From positions 1,904,501 through 1,968,500 of the forward strand of contig NZ_CP096563.1 in the NCBI RefSeq assembly GCF_023221595.1: a stretch of DNA of 64,000 bases, read 5' to 3'. Under the pieces are notes generated by a model, which was not told where the DNA came from, searched no databases, and was given only the letters and a program-made list of their open reading frames with translations. Source of the stretch: Rhodococcus qingshengii JCM 15477. GTDB taxonomy: Bacteria > Actinomycetota > Actinomycetes > Mycobacteriales > Mycobacteriaceae. The first letter of the stretch is position 1. The number at the start of each line of letters is the position of its first letter. Positions 57,401 to 64,000 of this stretch are shown here, one piece after another. A program made the position numbers and the translations under genes.

Positions 57401-60400
57401 GTTCGTGCTCGATACGCGTTTGGCTCCGGTGCCTGTTGGTGTCGCGGGTGAGATGTATGTCTCTGGTGTTCAGTTGGCTCGGGGTTATCTGGGTCAGGCG
57501 GGGTTGACGTCGACGCGGTTTGTGGCGAATCCGTTCAATGCCGGCGAGGTGTTGTACCGCACGGGTGACGTCGCGTCGTGGAACAGTGCTGGTGATTTGG
57601 AGTATCTGGGTCGCGCGGATGATCAGGTGAAGATCCGTGGTTTCCGGATCGAGATCGGTGAGATCGAGTCTGCGGTGTTGGCGGATGTGTCGGTGGCGCA
57701 GACGGCGGTGGTTGTTCGTGAGGATTCTCCGGGTGATCAGCGGTTGGTGGCGTATGTGGTTCCGGCTGCGGGTGTGAGCGTTTCGGTCGACGATCTTCGG
57801 GTGTCGGTGGGTTCGTTGTTGCCGGAGTACATGGTGCCGTCGGCGTTTGTGGTGTTGGATTCGATTCCGTTGACGGTGAACGGGAAGTTGGATCGTCGGG
57901 CGTTGCCGGTTCCGTCGTTGCAGGTTGCGGTGTTCCGTGCTCCGACGTCGGTGGTGGAAGAGGTTGTTGCGCAGACGTTTGCGGATGTTCTGGGCGTCGA
58001 GCGTGTTGGTTTGGATGATGATTTCTTCGCGCTCGGTGGTAATTCGCTGATTGCGACGCAGGTGACGTCTCGGTTGGGTCAGGCGTTGGATGCTTCGGTG
58101 TCGGTGCGGGAGTTGTTCGAGGCGTCGACGGTGGAGGCGTTGGCTGCTCGTTTGGGTTCTCATGTCGGTGGCGGTTCACGTGCGGCGTTGACTGCGCAGG
58201 TGCGTCCGGTTCGGGTTCCGTTGTCGTTGGCGCAGCAGCGCATGTGGTTCCTCAACCGATTCGACACCGATTCTGCTGTCAACAATGTCCCTGTTGCCGT
58301 TCGGCTCACGGGTGCGCTCGATCTGGCGGCCCTGAATTCGGCAGTTCACGACGTTATCGGCCGCCACGAGGTTCTGCGCACGGTCTACCCCGAGGTCGAC
58401 GGCGTCGGCTACCAGAAGATCTGCTCGGTAGAAGATGTCTCGATCGATCTCGGCGCAGAACGCGTCACAAACGACCGAATCCAGGCGGAGCTGTATTCGT
58501 TCTTCGCCCAGGGCTTCGATGTTACTGTCGAGGTTCCGTTGCGCGCCAAGCTTTTTCAGGTCGCCGATGACGACTTCGTGTTGTCGTTCGTGATGCATCA
58601 CATCTCGACCGACGGCTTCTCGATGGGCCCGTTGACCCGCGACGTCATGACCGCCTACTACGCCCGAACCAACGGCCAGGCTCCGACCTGGACGCCGTTG
58701 CCGGTGCAGTACGCCGACTATTCGTTGTGGCAGCGTGAGGTTCTCGGGTCCGAGGACGATCCGCAGTCCATGATCGCGAAGCAGATTGCGTTCTGGTCGG
58801 ATGCGTTGGCTGATCTTCCGGAGCAGTTGGATCTGCCTGGTGATCGTCCGCGTCCCGAGATTGCTTCAGGGCGCGGCGCCAATCACAGTTTCACCATCGA
58901 ACCGCAGCTGTGGTCTGAGCTGGACGAACTGGCCAAGGCAACGAACGCAACTCCGTTCATGGTTGTTCACTCGGCTCTGGCGGTGCTGTTGGCACGACTG
59001 TCCGCGACGACCGACATTGCGATCGGTGCCCCGATCGCGGGTCGTGGTGAAGCCGAGCTCGACGATCTGATCGGTATGTTCGTCAATACCTTGGTGCTGC
59101 GTACCGAGGTTGATCCGTCGATGTCGTTTGCCGAGTTGTTGGCGTCGGCGCGTGAGGTGGATTTGCAGGCGTTCGCGCATGCGGATGTTCCGTTCGAGCG
59201 TGTGGTGGAGGTTCTCGATCCGGTTCGTTCGCAGGCTCGTCATCCGTTGTTCCAGGTGGCGTTGACGTTCCAGAACCTTGGACAGAGTGCTCTCGAACTG
59301 CCCGGACTCACCGCCGCTGCTGTGGAATTCGACGCAGCACTGGCCAAGTTCGATCTGCAATTCACACTTGAAGACGCCGCTGACGCCGGTATGTCCGGCA
59401 CCCTGACCTACGCGACGGATCTGTTCGACGCGTCGACAGCGGCCGAGTTCGCTGATCGGTTCGTGTCCGTCCTCCGTGGCGTTGTCGCGAATCCGGCCGC
59501 TGCCGTTGGCGACGTGGATGTTATGAGCGCCTGTGAGTTGGATCGCGTTCTGTCATGGAGCGACACGGGTGTCGACAGTGGTGTGGATTCGACGTTGTCG
59601 GCGTGGTTCGATGATGCTGCTGCGCGGTTTGGTGATCGGGTTGCGGTGCGGTTCGGTGGCGAGTCGTTGTCGTATGGTGAGTTGTCGGTGCGGGCTAATC
59701 GTTTGGCGCGCAGGTTGATTGCTCAGGGTTGTGGTCCGGAGTCGTTGGTGGCGGTGGCGTTGCCGCGGTCGGCGGATCTTGTGGTGGCGTTGTTGGCGGT
59801 GGTGAAGTCCGGTGCGGGGTATTTGCCGGTAGATCCGTCGTATCCGGCTGATCGTGTCGAGTTCATGTTGGCTGATGCTGCTCCGGTGGCTGCGATTTCG
59901 TGGTCCGGGCGTGAGTTGGTGTTGCCCGCTGGTTTGCCGGTGGTTGATATCGACGCGGTGGATGTGTCGGAGTTCGATGGCTCGGTGGTTTCGGATGCGG
60001 ATCGTGTTGCGCCGTTGCGGTCGTCGAATGTTGCGTATGTGATTTACACGTCGGGTTCGACGGGTCGCCCGAAGGGTGTGCAGGTTCCGCACACGACGGT
60101 GGCGAAGTTGTTTGCGAATACCGAGGGTGTGTACGGGTTCGACGAATCCGATGTGTGGACGATGTTCCACAGTTATGCGTTCGACTTCTCGGTGTGGGAG
60201 TTGTGGGGTCCGCTGTTGTACGGCGGCACGTTGGTGGTTGTGGATTATGTGACGTCGCGGTCGCCGGAGCAGTTCTTGGAGTTGCTTGCTGCTGAGCGGG
60301 TGACGGTGCTCAATCAGACGCCGTCGGCGTTCTATCAGTTGGCCGAGGCTGATCGGTTGGCGTCGGAATCCGGTCGGGCTGCTGAGTTGTCGTTGCGGTG

Positions 60401-63400
60401 GGTTGTTTTCGGCGGCGAGGCGCTCGAGTTGCGTCGCTTGTCGGATTGGTACGGCCGCCGCGGTGACTTCGCGCCGACGTTGGTGAACATGTACGGCATC
60501 ACGGAGACGACGGTGCATGTGAGCCATCGTGTGTTGGATGCTGCGTTGGCGGCGGATGCGTCGGCGAGTGTTGTGGGTCAGGCTATTTCGGGTCTGCAGG
60601 TGTTCGTGCTCGATACGCGTTTGGCTCCGGTGCCTGTTGGTGTCGCGGGTGAGATGTATGTCTCTGGTGTTCAGTTGGCTCGGGGTTATCTGGGTCAGGC
60701 GGGGTTGACGTCGACGCGGTTTGTGGCGAATCCGTTCAATGCCGGCGAGGTGTTGTACCGCACGGGTGACGTCGCGTCGTGGAACAGTGCTGGTGATTTG
60801 GAGTATCTGGGTCGCGCGGATGATCAGGTGAAGATCCGTGGTTTCCGGATCGAGATCGGTGAGATCGAGTCTGCGGTGTTGGCGGATGTGTCGGTGGCGC
60901 AGACGGCGGTGGTTGTTCGTGAGGATTCTCCGGGTGATCAGCGGTTGGTGGCGTATGTGGTTCCGGCTGCGGGTGTGAGCGTTTCGGTCGACGATCTTCG
61001 GGTGTCGGTGGGTTCGTTGTTGCCGGAGTACATGGTGCCGTCGGCGTTTGTGGTGTTGGATTCGATTCCGTTGACGGTGAACGGGAAGTTGGATCGTCGG
61101 GCGTTGCCGGTTCCGTCGTTGCAGGTTGCGGTGTTCCGTGCTCCGACGTCGGTGGTGGAAGAGGTTGTTGCGCAGACGTTTGCGGATGTTCTGGGCGTCG
61201 AGCGTGTTGGTTTGGATGATGATTTCTTCGCGCTCGGTGGTAATTCGCTGATTGCGACGCAGGTGACGTCTCGGTTGGGTCAGGCGTTGGATGCTTCGGT
61301 GTCGGTGCGGGAGTTGTTCGAGGCGTCGACGGTGGAGGCGTTGGCTGCTCGTTTGGGTTCTCATGTCGGTGGCGGTTCACGTGCGGCGTTGACTGCGCAG
61401 GTGCGTCCGGTTCGGGTTCCGTTGTCGTTGGCGCAGCAGCGCATGTGGTTCCTCAACCAGTTGGATACGAGCTCGGCAGGGAACAACGTCCCGGTTGCGA
61501 TAACTCTCACCGGAGAACTGGACGTCTTGGGGCTGGAGCAAGCGGTCGCCGACGTTATCGGCCGTCACGAGGTTCTGCGCACGGTCTACCCCGAGGTCGA
61601 CGGCGTCGGCTACCAGAAGATCGTTGCACCGGCTGATGTCGACGTGAACCTCGCTGCAACCTCAGTCTCGGATTCGGAGATCGTTTCCGAGGTAACGAAC
61701 TTCGTAGCGGCAGGCTTCGACGTGACGGCCGAGGTGCCGTTGCGCGCCAAGCTTTTCCAGATCAAGGCCGACGAGCACGTTCTGGTATTCGTGGTGCATC
61801 ACATCTCGACCGACGGTTTCTCGATGGGCCCGTTGACCCGCGACGTCATGACCGCCTACTACGCCCGAACCAACGGCCAGGCTCCGACCTGGACGCCGTT
61901 GCCGGTGCAGTACGCCGACTATTCGTTGTGGCAGCGTGAGGTTCTCGGGTCCGAGGACGATCCGCAGTCCGTCATCGCGCAACAGATCACTTACTGGGCG
62001 CAAGCACTGGACGGCGTGCCCGAACAGTTGAATCTTCCGGGGGATCGGGCTCGGCCGGCGGTATTCTCCGGTCAGGGAGCGACATTCGAATTCTCGATCG
62101 GTCAGGAATTGCATGAGCGGCTGATCAGCGTGGGCCGGGAACACAATGCGTCGATGTTCATGGTGGTCCATGCGGCTCTGGCGTCGCTTCTCGCTCGTCT
62201 GTCGGGAACAACGGACATCAACATCGGTGCACCGATGGCCGGGCGAGGTGAATCCGAACTCGACGATTTGATCGGAATGTTCGTCAACACCCTGGTTTTG
62301 CGTACCGAGGTTGATCCTTCGGCGGCGTTCACAACACTTCTGGCCTCGGCTCGGGAAACCGACCTTCAGGCGTTCGCGCACTCGGACCTTCCGTTCGAGC
62401 GGCTCGTGGAAGTGCTGGATCCCGTTCGGTCGAGGGCACATCACCCGCTGTTCCAGGTGGCATTGGCATTTCAGAACCTGGGGCAGAACTCGTTGGCTCT
62501 GCCCGGTCTGACGGCGGCCGAGTTCGAAATCGACGAGACCGTGGCCAAGTTCGACCTGCAGCTCACGATCAGTGAGGTATCAGAAGGGCTGTCGGCGACG
62601 TTCACGTACGCGACGGATCTGTTCGACGAATCGACCGTCCGCGGATTCGCCGCACGATTGATGCGCATTCTGAACGGAATTGCGACGGACCCCGCAACTT
62701 CAGTGGGTGACATCGAAATCCTCGACGCGTCCGAGCGTGAGGTTCTGACGAGTCAAAGGGCTTCGTCAGGAGTAGCGCAGGCGCCGTTGGCCGAGATTCT
62801 TGCCGACGCTGCTGCGCGCTACCCGGACAACGTCGCTTTGCGCTACCCCGGCACGGCGCAGGCCGCGGCCGGTAGGTCCATGACGTATCGCGAGGTCGAC
62901 GAGTGGTCGTCGAGGCTGGCCCGCGTTTTGATCAACCGTGGTCTCGGGGCTGAAGATCTTGTGGCGGTGTCGATTCCGAGATCCGTCGAATCGGTACTCG
63001 CGGTCTGGGCAGTGTCGAAGACCGGGGCAGCGGTCGTTCCGATCGATCCGCACTATCCGGCAGACCGTATCGCGCACATGCTCAGCGACTCGGGTGCGAA
63101 GGTTGGCCTGACCCTCGACGTCGAACGTCCGAATCTCGCCGACGACGTCGAGTGGTTGGTCGTGGACGGACCGCTCGGCGAACAGATGATCGCCGGAGTG
63201 TCCGGAGCGCCAATAGATGCCGAGGAACGTGTCCGTGCACTGACGACTGCTCATCCGGCTTGGGTCATCTACACCTCCGGCACGACAGGACTGCCGAAGG
63301 GCGTTGTCGCGACCAACGCGGGACTGGCGAGCTTCAGTGTCACGCAGGCCGCGCATTACCTCGTGAAGCCCACCTCGCGGACATTGCACTTCGCGTCACC

Positions 63401-64000
63401 GAGTTTCGACGCGTCGATGCTCGAGTTGTTCCTCGCGGTGGCCACCGGCGCGACGATGGTCATCGTCCCGCCTGGCGTGTACGGCGGCGACGAACTGGCT
63501 GAGGTGTTCCGTAGCGAACGAGTCACGCATGCGTTCATCACACCCGCTGCCCTGGCGTCGATGGACCCGAGCGGCCTGGACGACCTGACGGTGGTAGGCG
63601 TGGGTGGCGAAGCGTATTCGCCGGAACTGATCAGCAAGTGGACGACAGGGGACGGATCGGCCGCGTCGGCTTCGGCTCCCAGGACATTCCTGAATGTCTA
63701 CGGCCCGACCGAGACGACGATCGTGACGAACGTCAGCGTTCCGCTTCTGCCCGGTGACCGAATGGACATCGGCGCCACGATCGGTGACATGGCAGCATTC
63801 GTCCTGGACACACGACTCAATCCAGTTCCACTGGGAGTCTCGGGCGAGCTGTATCTGTCCGGTCCTCAGGTGACCCGCGGCTATCATCGTCGTCCAGGCT
63901 TGAGTGCCGATCGATTCGTGGCAAACCCGCACGGTAATCCGGGCGAGCGAATGTACCGAACCGGTGACGTGGTGCGCTGGGTCGCTGGAACGGCACCCTC
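45414..64000 (+). CDS. Giant non-ribosomal peptide synthetase, 3' end beyond the window
   Basis: A single open frame of more than 6,195 codons with no stop to base 64000. The order is C(starter-like)-A-T, then four C-A-T modules and a sixth C-A that is cut at the window edge after its A7 motif. Every C domain has the HHxxxDG motif (HHTILDG at 45885, then HHIAADG at 49020 and 52200, HHISTDG at 55380, 58596 and 61797). Carrier serines lie at 48465, 51645, 54828, 58044 and 61245 in GGNSL. No epimerisation, methylation or thioesterase domain is visible so far. GTG 45414 has GAGAGG eight bases upstream; GTG 45408 is also possible. The product is unknown; a lipo- or acyl-peptide is suggested by the starter condensation domain. 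Partner genes must lie downstream. Confidence 0.95.
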   Translation, partial: MNSLGNGELGSGKPEVGSSPEDVQRSDAFPLSAAQLGMWFAQHLDPAVPVNIAQYVELRGALELDALRQACADAGREIGSAFVRIFEIDAQPYQIIDPTLDDSVGYVDLRSEDDSHDAAMRWMRADRSRPIDMLTDRLISATILRLGENRYYWYTRVHHTILDGFGASTFVTRVAELYSARVEGRDPEPSEASDLRNVYEVDNKYRQSSRFETDRKYWADKIENLDEISSLAGRSAAPAPVSRIDSAALSNHVEALLGRFLERIEKTTVAGTVVAAFAAYLAQMTGREDVSLSLPVSGRTTAVLRRSGGMVSNVVPLRLTVTADTTVQELLDDVRNEMSGALRHQRYRHEDMVRGGDGPGRGGFFGPWINIMMFSTELAFGPLVGELHILSTGLIEDLGVNLYQSVGDTRTHIDFESNPNLYAPADAQRNHSRFVEFLEKFVSAETSRKVWDLPVATDEERNKVALWNRTGFHVASQTITEAFERQVERTPDATAVIFEGASLTYAEFDSRANGLARQLIAMGVGPESLVGLSIRRSLDLMVGLYAIAKAGGAWVPVDPDHPADRTAYILESAQPTCVVTTARDDVDLPSGTRVIEIDTLDYGQLDSRPIVNADRLSPLHFSNTAYVIYTSGSTGRPKGVAVTHSAINNQLQWMNAEYGLSASDIYLQKTATTFDVSLWGFFMPLQVGATLVVATPDGHRDPIYVANKIAELGVTITDFVPSMLTLFTANAPAGSCDSLRHVFVIGEALPPETSSAFRELCGAGLHNLYGPTEAAVSVTYYEAVATDTTSVPIGMPQWNTQAHVLDGQLRPTPIGQPGELYLAGVQLARGYVGRPDLSSDRFVANPYGTAGERMYRTGDLVRRREDGNLDYIGRTDFQVKFRGQRIELGEIETVLLAHPDVSQAVVLVTVTPTGDQLVGYGVPGPGRNIDAAVLSEFAGRSLPSYMVPAALMVLDALPLNTSGKLDRAGLPEPVFASAKQYREPRTEIERIVADVFADVLGVERVGIDDDFFELGGNSLVATQLVTRVGSALGVQLGVRELFESTTVATLAARAESVAGNARQLTPLIAKPRPEVVPLSLAQQRMWFINRLDPSTPAYNLPFTVRLTGSVDPSALHAAVMDLLERHESLRTIYPDVDGTAQQLVLPVDRAAVELNPVKIRNSHLDAALFDVASRGFDVTLEIPVRVALFEVSPTDYVLVMVLHHIAADGLSFRPLARDLLVAYSARSEKSAPAWTPLPIQYADYALWQREALGSDEDPRSESSRQINFWRRALADLPDQLDLPTDRPRPAIASNHGAKHHFQISERTTRKLNELARSRSVSLFMVLQAAYATLLSRLSGTSDIAIGAPIGGRGDQALNDVIGMFVNTLVLRTEVDPNERFEELLARVRESGLSAYGHADVPFERLVEVLSPARSQARHPLFQVALTAEISGRRELEFSGVKAVAAELEVPVAKFDLELMVSENPEGSEDSDVLSATFTYATDLFDPATVNTFATRFVRILDAVATRPETIVGDIDLLSRSERTDLTVVAADDTMPRQSLVDIFLSGTAEADSVAVRFEGRSITYRELDEQSSKLARVLIGRGAGPETIVALAFPRSYEMVCAVWAVAKSGAAYVPVDPSYPEDRVRHMLADSSAAMGLTSGQFVDQLPAVTEWLVLDGQALNGELSAQSPAPVTDEDRIAPIHSSHVAYVIYTSGSTGKPKGVSVTHGGLRGVRDAAQRRYEVEQSSRFLHICSPSFDPSVLEWMVAFSAGATLVIVTSTIIGGHELSDLLHSEKVTHAIITPAVLGTMEPAELPELRVVSVGGDVTTPELLAKWAPGRAYFNGYGPTETTIISSFGDLAIGRSIDIGRPVEGMSALVLDERLHPVPVGTRGELYFAGAALARGYHERRGLSAERFVANPYSPDGERMYRTGDVVRWTGGDARGDAGVLEYVGRSDFQVKVRGFRIELGEIDAVLSSHESVRFAVTVGSEGAAGVTTLVSYVELADGSSFDRDVLASFVAEALPSYMVPSVIMELAEVPLTPVGKLDRRALPEPVFEVREFRAPTTPVEEIVAQVIADVLGVERVGLDDDFFELGGNSLVATQVTSRLGRALDTTVPVRTLFDVSTVEALAAHIESHVGSGGQKALVAQVRPAEIPLSLAQQRMWFLNRFDTDSAAYNITFALHLTGHLDTAAMEMALEDVLARHEVLRTVYPDGASGPKQSILSLSEAFDGLTVESVSDPDELESRVAAIGSSAIDVTVDVPIRVRLLTVSDTEHTLAIVVHHIAADGWSMAPLARDVMIAYSARKDGIAPAWQPLTVQYADYSLWQREVLGSEDDSESLISQQISYWTETLADLPDVIELPSDRSRPDVASMRGERFAFEISGDVHRRLDALARENNATLFMALHSALAVLMARLSGTSDIAVGTPVAGRGDEALDDLVGMFVNTLVLRTEVDPAQAFTDLLAAASDSVLGAFAHSDVPFERLVDVLAPARSQARHPLFQVVLSLQNLAQTALELPGLAIKAAEIDTTTAKFDLELAVTESIGEDGIQQGLSAEFTFAADLFDVSTVEGFARRLVRILETVVSVPSIVVGDIDILDAAERGVLADVHGGQSVSGTLVEILTAAAALDPSADAIRFDGQSISYRELDERSSRLARVLIEKGVGPEDRVAIAIPRSADSVLALWAVVKTGAAFVPVDPTYPVDRIAHMISDSGAVLGLALSDVEAGLPSALTWVVLDDEKTVAACAAESCAPVSDSDRRSAIDERQPAYVIYTSGTTGLPKGVVVTNAGVANFCAEQVERYALTADARTLHFASPSFDASVLELLMAFGAASTMVIAPTTVYGGAELAEILRSEGVTHAFVTPAALASVDPSGLDALRVVVVGGEASSRSLVAKWAVPLPDGGVRGFFNAYGPTESTVASNISDTLTAFDRMNIGGPIRGMAARILDGRLQPVPVGVAGELYVSGVQVARGYLGQPALTAGRFVADPFGAPGERLYRTGDVVRWIDGGAVEYVGRSDFQVKIRGFRIELGEIEAALTRCAGVAQAVALVRSDDHFGDRLVAYVVPQAGAEVDPAQVIESVSTFLTGYMVPDSVLVLDSIPLTTAGKTDIKALPSPVFESKVYQAPITTVEETVAQVFSEVLGVAQVGRDDDFFELGGNSLIATRVAARLGEALDTSVPVRALFEASTVQSLAVRLELHAGSGATAPLVQQPRPARIPLSLAQQRMWFLNRFEPASAVNNVPAAIRISGALDVAALDAAVIDVVGRHESLRTVYPDVDGVGYQDVLDVQDVVVDLSPVSITEDRLAAGVAELATVGFDVTSEVPLRAKLFKVGDSEYVLVFVVHHISTDGFSMGPLTRDVMVAYEARTRASVPAWTPLPVQYADYSLWQREVLGSEDDPRSVIAKQIAFWSDALADLPEQLDLPADRPRPEVASGRGAEVEFDIDATLHEAVNSIAHSSNSTPFMVVHAALAVVLSRLSATTDIAIGTPIAGRGEAQLDDLIGMFVNTLVLRTEVDPSMSFTDLLASAREVDLQAFAHADVPFERVVEVLDPVRSQARHPLFQVALTFQNHEQTTLELGDLEVSIESADLALAKFDLQLTLTERTDEAGAPAGMSASLTYATDLFDESTVVEFGDRLVRTFRAVTADPTVAVGDVDILVDGERNLLSRFSAGQIDHGVDSTLSAWFDDAAARFGDRVAVRFGGESLSYGELSVRANRLARRLIAQGCGPESLVAVALPRSADLVVALLAVVKSGAGYLPVDPSYPADRVEFMLADAAPVAAISWSGRELVLPAGLPVVDIDAVDVSEFDGSVVSDADRVAPLRSSNVAYVIYTSGSTGRPKGVQVPHTTVAKLFANTEGVYGFDESDVWTMFHSYAFDFSVWELWGPLLYGGTLVVVDYVTSRSPEQFLELLAAERVTVLNQTPSAFYQLAEADRLASESGRAAELSLRWVVFGGEALELRRLSDWYGRRGDFAPTLVNMYGITETTVHVSHRVLDAALAADASASVVGQAISGLQVFVLDTRLAPVPVGVAGEMYVSGVQLARGYLGQAGLTSTRFVANPFNAGEVLYRTGDVASWNSAGDLEYLGRADDQVKIRGFRIEIGEIESAVLADVSVAQTAVVVREDSPGDQRLVAYVVPAAGVSVSVDDLRVSVGSLLPEYMVPSAFVVLDSIPLTVNGKLDRRALPVPSLQVAVFRAPTSVVEEVVAQTFADVLGVERVGLDDDFFALGGNSLIATQVTSRLGQALDASVSVRELFEASTVEALAARLGSHVGGGSRAALTAQVRPVRVPLSLAQQRMWFLNRFDTDSAVNNVPVAVRLTGALDLAALNSAVHDVIGRHEVLRTVYPEVDGVGYQKICSVEDVSIDLGAERVTNDRIQAELYSFFAQGFDVTVEVPLRAKLFQVADDDFVLSFVMHHISTDGFSMGPLTRDVMTAYYARTNGQAPTWTPLPVQYADYSLWQREVLGSEDDPQSMIAKQIAFWSDALADLPEQLDLPGDRPRPEIASGRGANHSFTIEPQLWSELDELAKATNATPFMVVHSALAVLLARLSATTDIAIGAPIAGRGEAELDDLIGMFVNTLVLRTEVDPSMSFAELLASAREVDLQAFAHADVPFERVVEVLDPVRSQARHPLFQVALTFQNLGQSALELPGLTAAAVEFDAALAKFDLQFTLEDAADAGMSGTLTYATDLFDASTAAEFADRFVSVLRGVVANPAAAVGDVDVMSACELDRVLSWSDTGVDSGVDSTLSAWFDDAAARFGDRVAVRFGGESLSYGELSVRANRLARRLIAQGCGPESLVAVALPRSADLVVALLAVVKSGAGYLPVDPSYPADRVEFMLADAAPVAAISWSGRELVLPAGLPVVDIDAVDVSEFDGSVVSDADRVAPLRSSNVAYVIYTSGSTGRPKGVQVPHTTVAKLFANTEGVYGFDESDVWTMFHSYAFDFSVWELWGPLLYGGTLVVVDYVTSRSPEQFLELLAAERVTVLNQTPSAFYQLAEADRLASESGRAAELSLRWVVFGGEALELRRLSDWYGRRGDFAPTLVNMYGITETTVHVSHRVLDAALAADASASVVGQAISGLQVFVLDTRLAPVPVGVAGEMYVSGVQLARGYLGQAGLTSTRFVANPFNAGEVLYRTGDVASWNSAGDLEYLGRADDQVKIRGFRIEIGEIESAVLADVSVAQTAVVVREDSPGDQRLVAYVVPAAGVSVSVDDLRVSVGSLLPEYMVPSAFVVLDSIPLTVNGKLDRRALPVPSLQVAVFRAPTSVVEEVVAQTFADVLGVERVGLDDDFFALGGNSLIATQVTSRLGQALDASVSVRELFEASTVEALAARLGSHVGGGSRAALTAQVRPVRVPLSLAQQRMWFLNQLDTSSAGNNVPVAITLTGELDVLGLEQAVADVIGRHEVLRTVYPEVDGVGYQKIVAPADVDVNLAATSVSDSEIVSEVTNFVAAGFDVTAEVPLRAKLFQIKADEHVLVFVVHHISTDGFSMGPLTRDVMTAYYARTNGQAPTWTPLPVQYADYSLWQREVLGSEDDPQSVIAQQITYWAQALDGVPEQLNLPGDRARPAVFSGQGATFEFSIGQELHERLISVGREHNASMFMVVHAALASLLARLSGTTDINIGAPMAGRGESELDDLIGMFVNTLVLRTEVDPSAAFTTLLASARETDLQAFAHSDLPFERLVEVLDPVRSRAHHPLFQVALAFQNLGQNSLALPGLTAAEFEIDETVAKFDLQLTISEVSEGLSATFTYATDLFDESTVRGFAARLMRILNGIATDPATSVGDIEILDASEREVLTSQRASSGVAQAPLAEILADAAARYPDNVALRYPGTAQAAAGRSMTYREVDEWSSRLARVLINRGLGAEDLVAVSIPRSVESVLAVWAVSKTGAAVVPIDPHYPADRIAHMLSDSGAKVGLTLDVERPNLADDVEWLVVDGPLGEQMIAGVSGAPIDAEERVRALTTAHPAWVIYTSGTTGLPKGVVATNAGLASFSVTQAAHYLVKPTSRTLHFASPSFDASMLELFLAVATGATMVIVPPGVYGGDELAEVFRSERVTHAFITPAALASMDPSGLDDLTVVGVGGEAYSPELISKWTTGDGSAASASAPRTFLNVYGPTETTIVTNVSVPLLPGDRMDIGATIGDMAAFVLDTRLNPVPLGVSGELYLSGPQVTRGYHRRPGLSADRFVANPHGNPGERMYRTGDVVRWVAGTAP
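45480..48600 (+). other. NRPS module 1: starter C, A, T
   Basis: The condensation domain begins at [14 protein letters not shown] and has [11 protein letters not shown]. Having a C domain before the first A domain suggests that the first amino acid is acylated, as in lipopeptides. The A domain gives specificity positions D-V-W-D-F-I-L-V-S by aligning [24 protein letters not shown] and [11 protein letters not shown] to GrsA; I cannot assign a substrate. The carrier serine is at 48465. Confidence 0.7.
48625..51780 (+). other. NRPS module 2: C, A, T
   Basis: C begins [18 protein letters not shown]. Specificity positions by hand alignment are D-P-L-I-S-G-G-I-I (from [25 protein letters not shown] and [11 protein letters not shown]). 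Proline at position 2 is unusual and I do not know a matching substrate. The carrier serine is at 51645. The following C domain has HHIAADG, with no sign of a dual condensation/epimerisation type motif. Confidence 0.65.
51805..54960 (+). other. NRPS module 3: C, A, T
   Basis: The A domain positions read D-A-L-F-V-G-A-V-A (from [25 protein letters not shown] and [11 protein letters not shown]). This is a hydrophobic pocket, suggesting an aliphatic or aromatic residue, but not a firm call. It is a close relative of the module 6 A domain. The carrier serine is at 54828. Confidence 0.6.
54985..58180 (+). other. NRPS module 4: C, A (threonine type), T
   Basis: The A domain positions read D-F-W-N-V-G-M-V-H (from [25 protein letters not shown] and [11 protein letters not shown]), which differs from the established threonine code DFWNIGMVH by one conservative change. 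The A and T domains from 56378 belong to the 1,880-bp repeat. The carrier serine is at 58044. Confidence 0.8.
55929..56061 (+). repeat. 133-bp identical tract in C domains 4 and 5, copy 1
   Basis: Identical to 59145-59277 (offset 3,216, not that of the large repeat). It encodes [20 protein letters not shown] and the following [19 protein letters not shown] segment. The flanking sequence differs, as expected from gene conversion. Confidence 0.8.
56378..58257 (+). repeat. Direct repeat copy 1 (module 4 A-T block, 1,880 bp)
   Basis: Appears identical by reading to 59579-61458, at an offset of 3,201 bases (1,067 codons, in frame). It begins at the start of the A domain ([20 protein letters not shown]) and ends in the first motif of the next C domain ([11 protein letters not shown]). 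Both edges break sharply. Confidence 0.9.
58617..58769 (+). repeat. 153-bp identical tract in C domains 5 and 6, copy 1
   Basis: Identical to 61818-61970, at the same 3,201-base offset as the large repeat. It follows the HHISTDG motif and covers [20 protein letters not shown] onwards. It suggests the original duplication reached into the C domain and was later broken up. Confidence 0.8.
59145..59277 (+). repeat. 133-bp identical tract in C domains 4 and 5, copy 2
   Basis: Partner of 55929-56061 in the C domain of module 5; identical base by base while the sequence on both sides diverges. Confidence 0.8.
59579..61458 (+). repeat. Direct repeat copy 2 (module 5 A-T block, 1,880 bp)
   Basis: Second copy of the block at 56378-58257, identical in the stretches compared line by line and in opposite-strand translations covering most of the block. 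No intact mobile-element ends flank it, so homologous recombination is the more likely cause. Confidence 0.9.
61400..64000 (+). other. NRPS module 6: C and partial A
   Basis: The C domain has HHISTDG at 61797. The A domain positions are D-A-L-F-G-G-V-I-V (from [25 protein letters not shown] and [11 protein letters not shown]), a hydrophobic pocket similar to module 3. The window ends just past the YRTGD motif, before the A8-A10 region and carrier domain. Confidence 0.6.
61818..61970 (+). repeat. 153-bp identical tract in C domains 5 and 6, copy 2
   Basis: Partner of 58617-58769, within the C domain of module 6. Confidence 0.8.

Larger units (their letters stand above)
58200..61380 (+). other. 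NRPS module 5: C, A (threonine type), T
   Basis: The A and T domains are the second copy of the 1,880-bp repeat and so have the same threonine code as module 4; the C domain in front of them is different over much of its length. The carrier serine is at 61245. The assembled chain should therefore contain two threonine-type residues in succession. Confidence 0.8.

Noticed and set aside
55650..61364. Two long minus-strand frames with identical His/Arg-rich proteins
   Set aside because: They are antisense shadows of the duplicated A-T block; their identity simply mirrors the repeat.
56378..61458. Composite transposon or IS-borne duplication in the NRPS
   Set aside because: No transposase, terminal inverted repeats or target duplications are visible at the edges; the edges follow domain boundaries, so recombination is simpler.
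45414..64000. Frameshift or split into several NRPS genes
   Set aside because: Conserved motifs from module 1 to module 6 all fall in the same reading frame and no stop was met.

Overview
The window looks like chromosome from a Rhodococcus of the R. erythropolis/qingshengii group. This is inferred from high-GC coding with GTG/TTG starts, an aldehyde dehydrogenase that closely resembles ThcA of R. erythropolis, mycofactocin genes, a DUF222/HNH (13E12-type) gene, an MmpL-family transporter and a giant NRPS. No rRNA, tRNA, CRISPR array, integrase or intact insertion sequence was seen. No database was searched; species and family names come from recognised sequence features.

Region 1 (1-8008) is the downstream half of a mycofactocin locus: the tail of an FadH/OYE-type flavoenzyme, a mycofactocin-type SDR, a second FadH/OYE enzyme, then mftE (creatininase-like peptidase), mftF (glycosyltransferase) and mftG (GMC oxidoreductase). 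mftA-D should lie upstream of base 1. A DUF222/HNH gene with its own terminator splits the cluster between the OYE gene and mftE.

Region 2 (8114-15622) is an ethanolamine/acetaldehyde module: a GAF regulator, thcA, a DUF779 gene, an ethanolamine permease, eutB and eutC. EutBC makes acetaldehyde and ammonia, and ThcA can oxidise the acetaldehyde. No microcompartment genes are present. A HAD-type lipoprotein, a small winged-helix-like protein and an MHS-type transporter follow (15656-19245).

Region 3 (19249-25587) is bracketed by two nearly identical large palindromes. It holds an acyl-CoA synthetase, an AcoR-like regulator with a degenerate AAA+ domain, a second aldehyde dehydrogenase and a zinc alcohol dehydrogenase of the NDMA/mycofactocin-dependent family. 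The two promoters share a conserved block. Together the enzymes could take an alcohol to aldehyde, acid and acyl-CoA, with mycofactocin as the electron carrier.

Region 4 (25586-37345) is mixed: an M28-like hydrolase, an MMPL transporter, two anchored exported proteins, a GT2 glycosyltransferase, an A/T-richer gene-poor stretch, a DctA symporter, a small stress membrane protein, a small alarmone synthetase and a TetR regulator. Region 5 (37444-44956) is a tightly overlapping seven-gene operon (accD1-accA1-fadE-maoC-citE-scoAB) matching the mycobacterial leucine/itaconate catabolic cluster.

Region 6 (45414-64000) is one uninterrupted reading frame of more than 6,195 codons, running off the window: an NRPS with a starter-like condensation domain and at least six modules. 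Modules 4 and 5 contain a 1,880-bp block that appears identical at both sites, covering the whole A-T didomain. It has a threonine-type specificity code and codon use unlike its surroundings, which points to recent intragenic duplication of a transferred unit.
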